From the NCBI GenBank assembly GCA_041670885.1, contig JBAXYJ010000134.1:1-7698 (forward strand): a DNA stretch of 7,698 nucleotides, read 5' to 3'. A program made the translations under genes and the position numbers. Within the stretch, counting starts at the first letter, position 1. Each line of letters begins with the position of its first letter. The stretch comes from JAJBWD01 sp041670885. GTDB taxonomy: Bacteria; Bacillota; Clostridia; Clostridiales; Clostridiaceae. Positions 6,580-7,698 of this stretch are shown piece after piece. The notes beneath the pieces were generated by a model. The model did not search any database and was not told the DNA's origin. It saw only the letters and a list, made by a program, of their open reading frames with translations.

Positions 6580-6661
6580 AGGAATACCCCCTTAAATATA
6601 ATAATTCTACATAAAATTAAATATTCCTTTTTTTCAGGATTTCCATTAATAGATTTTTCTA

Positions 6662-6690
6662 TTGACACTTATTAAATAAATACATATAAT
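6662..6690 (+). promoter_or_regulatory. Perfect-consensus sigma-A promoter of the T-box/aspS unit
   Basis: TTGACA (6662-6667) and TATAAT (6685-6690) are both perfect, with the optimal 17-nt spacer. The predicted start point is about 6697, which gives a leader of about 337 nt before the aspS ATG. A strong constitutive promoter is what one expects when control is exerted by premature termination in the leader. Confidence 0.92.
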
Positions 6691-6720
6691 AATTTTAATA
6701 ATATTATTACTGTTTCGATG

Positions 6721-6806
6721 ACAGGAAGAGTAGGTTATAAAAATGTCTTAAGCGAGCCGGAGGCAGTGTAAGTCCGGCGGCAGATTATAACTGAAGGACA
6801 TCCCAG
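6721..6806 (+). promoter_or_regulatory. T-box Stem I with GAC (Asp) specifier
   Basis: The AGAG motif at 6727-6730 opens the specifier internal loop. GTTATAA (6734-6740) pairs with TTATAAC (6785-6791). The distal part has AGCGA (6751-6755), a 5-bp stem GCCGG/CCGGC (6756-6760 with 6774-6778) and GTGTAAG (6766-6772), the interdigitated elements that stack on the tRNA elbow. On the 3' side, GAAG-GAC-A-TCC aligns position by position with the B. subtilis glyQS GAAA-GGC-A-TTC as I remember it. This places the specifier at 6797-6799 = GAC, an aspartate codon, followed by the usual purine at 6800. Confidence 0.82.
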
Positions 6807-6883
6807 AGATTTTTACCTGAAGTTATCTAGGGTAAGACGGATTCCACCGTTAAAGGGTTTTGAGCGGATCTTTACAGATAAGC

Positions 6884-6912
6884 AGGATGGTACCGTGGAT
6901 TATTCCACTCCT
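6884..6912 (+). promoter_or_regulatory. First T-box antiterminator
   Basis: AGGA (6884-6887) pairs with TCCT (6909-6912). The 7-nt bulge TGGTACC (6888-6894) holds UGGU for the tRNA acceptor end. The upper helix GTGGA (6895-6899) pairs perfectly with TCCAC (6904-6908) around a TTAT loop. All pairs are Watson-Crick, so this module looks functional and not decayed. It shares 6902-6911 with the terminator arm, making the two folds mutually exclusive. Confidence 0.88.
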
Positions 6913-6931
6913 ACATGGAGTGGAATTTTTT
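6902..6931 (+). terminator. First T-box terminator
   Basis: ATTCCACTCC (6902-6911) pairs perfectly over 10 bp with GGAGTGGAAT (6917-6926) around TACAT, followed by T6926-6931. It competes with the first antiterminator. It lies about 100 nt before the aspS start and is followed by a second complete module. Confidence 0.92.
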
Positions 6932-6957
6932 ATTTGTTTATCTATTAAGATCAATTT

Positions 6958-6985
6958 GGGTGGTACCGCGAATTAAATTCGTCCC
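6958..6985 (+). promoter_or_regulatory. Second T-box antiterminator
   Basis: GGG (6958-6960) pairs with CCC (6983-6985). The bulge TGGTACC (6961-6967) is identical to that of the first module. The upper helix GCGAAT (6968-6973) pairs with ATTCGT (6977-6982), including one G-U pair, around a TAA loop. The lower helix is one pair shorter than in the first module because the consensus A before GGG is a T. No second Stem I precedes it. Confidence 0.87.
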
Positions 6986-7010
6986 TTGAGTTTTCTCAAG
7001 GGATATTTTA
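6982..7010 (+). terminator. Second T-box terminator
   Basis: TCCCTTGAG (6982-6990) pairs perfectly over 9 bp with CTCAAGGGA (6995-7003) around TTTT, followed by a T-rich tract interrupted by A (7004-7014). It uses the CCC needed by the second antiterminator, so the two structures exclude each other. It ends about 20 nt before the ribosome site of aspS. Confidence 0.9.
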
Positions 7011-7033
7011 TTTTAAAAAATAAGGAGGATGCA

Positions 7034-7698
7034 ATGAAAAGGAATTTAATTAGTGAGTTAAATGGGAAAATCGGAGAAGAGGTTTTTATCTCCGGATGGG
7101 TACACAAGATAAGAAAATTAAGCAAGGTTATATTCTTAGTGCTGAGAGACAGATCAGGACTTATTCAGCTGGTGATAGACCCTGCCCTATATGATTTAAA
7201 GGGTTTAAAACTGGAAAGCGTAATTGGAGCTTTAGGCCTCGTTAAAAGCTCTAATAATAAAATATCAAATGTAGAGCTGCAGGTTTTTGAGCTTAACGTT
7301 ATATCCTATGCTTTAGAAGATCTGCCTATTTCTATAAATGGTGAAAAGGCGGAGGGAAATATCGATACCATATTAAATAATAGAGTAATAAGTTTAAGAA
7401 ATCCAAAAACAAATGCAGTATTTAAAGTCCAATCCGTATTAGCTCAGGGCTTTATTGATTTTTTAAAAAAGGAGGGATTTACCCAGGTGTTTACTCCTAA
7501 AATTGTAGCAGAGGGAGCTGAAGGAGGAACTGCTTTATTTAAAGTTAAATATTTTGAAAAAGAGGCTTACCTGGCTCAAAGCCCTCAATTTTACAAACAG
7601 ATGCTGGTTGGGGCAGGCTTTGAAAGGGTGTTTGAAGTAGGGCAGGTATATAGAGCTGAAGAGCATAACACCTTAAGACATTTAAATGAATATGTATC
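7034..7698 (+). CDS. aspS: Archaeal-type aspartyl-tRNA synthetase (probably non-discriminating, Asp/Asn), 5' part, cut by window edge
   Basis: 221 complete codons are present; the C-terminal part of the catalytic domain is beyond the right edge. An N-terminal OB-fold anticodon-binding domain (about 13-100) contains GWVHKIRKLSKVIFLVLRDR (21-40). The class II catalytic domain begins near 112. Its flexible-loop/substrate segment EGAEGGTALFKVKYF (160-174), AYLAQSPQFYKQ (178-189) and motif 2 with FEVGQVYRAEEHNT (200-213) are typical of the archaeal/short AspRS and AsnRS group, not the long bacterial AspRS. EGGxxLF and RAEEHNT favour AspRS. His24 in GWVH is the residue I recall as marking non-discriminating enzymes (Trp in discriminating ones), which make Asp-tRNA(Asn) for GatCAB. 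AAGGAGG at 7022-7028 is 5 nt before the ATG; an earlier ATG (7029) meets a stop after two codons. Transcription is controlled by the T-box upstream. gatCAB may follow, unseen. Confidence 0.9.
   Translation, partial: MKRNLISELNGKIGEEVFISGWVHKIRKLSKVIFLVLRDRSGLIQLVIDPALYDLKGLKLESVIGALGLVKSSNNKISNVELQVFELNVISYALEDLPISINGEKAEGNIDTILNNRVISLRNPKTNAVFKVQSVLAQGFIDFLKKEGFTQVFTPKIVAEGAEGGTALFKVKYFEKEAYLAQSPQFYKQMLVGAGFERVFEVGQVYRAEEHNTLRHLNEYV

Larger units (their letters stand above)
6697..7010 (+). promoter_or_regulatory. T-box riboswitch leader of aspS, with two tandem antiterminator/terminator modules
   Basis: The leader has the order of parts expected of a T-box. Stem I lies at about 6721-6806, a Stem II/IIA-like region at 6811-6857, and a small Stem III-like hairpin ATCT/AGAT at 6868-6879. 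Then come two T-box sequences (GGATGGTACCG at 6885 and GGGTGGTACCGCG at 6958), each folding as antiterminator or terminator. In the Stem II region, TTACC (6813-6817) can pair with GGTAA (6831-6835), and ACGG (6837-6840) with CCGT (6847-6850). T-box RNAs bind a cognate tRNA codon-anticodon in Stem I and sense its free 3' NCCA end at the UGGN bulge: uncharged tRNA favours antitermination. Here only one Stem I serves two decision points. The downstream gene fits an Asp specifier. The start is inferred from the promoter, the end from the last T run. Confidence 0.93.

Noticed and set aside
6580..6661. Minus-strand promoter for the GNAT-like gene
   Set aside because: TAGAAT is present on the minus strand in this stretch but without a -35 at the correct distance (the sequence there is AAAAAG-like), so I do not assign a promoter.
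6710..6724. Small hairpin CTGT/ACAG at the beginning of the leader
   Set aside because: A 4-bp stem with a 7-nt loop is weak, and these bases are more likely part of the lower Stem I or single-stranded 5' end.
6789..6795. AAC (6789-6791) and GAA (6793-6795) next to the GAC specifier, recalling the two-codon Asn/Glu T-box
   Set aside because: AAC lies in the Stem I helix (TTATAAC pairs with GTTATAA), and GAA is at the place of the structural GAA found before the specifier in other T-boxes. GAC aligns best with the known specifier position, though a dual reading is not excluded experimentally.
6932..6957. Possible second tRNA-binding Stem I between the two antiterminators
   Set aside because: Only 26 nt, T-rich, without AGAG, AGCGA or GTGTAAG elements; far too short for a Stem I.
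1..7698. CRISPR array, insertion sequence, attachment site, tRNA or rRNA gene
   Set aside because: No spaced direct repeats, transposase-like frame, terminal inverted repeats or tRNA-like cloverleaf were seen anywhere on either strand; the region reads as ordinary core chromosome apart from the T-box leader.

Overview
The window looks like chromosomal DNA from a low-GC Gram-positive anaerobe, most likely Clostridium or a close relative. The grounds are the strong AT bias, purine-rich Shine-Dalgarno sites (GGAGG, AAGGGGG), sigma-A type promoters, a T-box leader, and the gene order maf-radC-mreB-mreC-mreD-mrdA. I cannot name the species from sequence alone.

Layout. Everything from 1 to about 6579 is read on the minus strand. 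From its promoter side, the cell-shape operon runs: small DUF4321-type membrane protein (4503-4237), maf (4226-3639), radC (3639-2953), mreB (2938-1931), mreC (1928-1071), mreD (1058-567) and the start of a class B penicillin-binding protein, mrdA (555 to beyond the left edge). Gaps are -1 to 14 nt, so this is one transcription unit. A modest promoter lies at 4528-4556. Upstream, and separated by intrinsic terminators, are a membrane-anchored SPOR-domain protein (5274-4621), a secreted NlpC/P60 peptidoglycan hydrolase (5993-5364) with a near-perfect promoter, and a GNAT-like protein (6579-6079).

On the plus strand, 6662-7698 holds a perfect-consensus sigma-A promoter, a long T-box leader and the 5' part of an archaeal-type aspartyl-tRNA synthetase gene. 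The leader has one Stem I with a probable GAC (Asp) specifier, followed by two complete antiterminator/terminator modules in series. This is the most unusual element in the window.

How the parts work together. MreB, MreC, MreD and the mrdA product are core parts of the elongation machinery for side-wall peptidoglycan. The NlpC/P60 hydrolase and the SPOR protein are also envelope proteins (cleavage and probable glycan binding). Maf and RadC are housekeeping neighbours. The AspRS unit is separate and divergently transcribed, and is controlled by tRNA charging. No mobile element, CRISPR array, tRNA or rRNA gene was seen.
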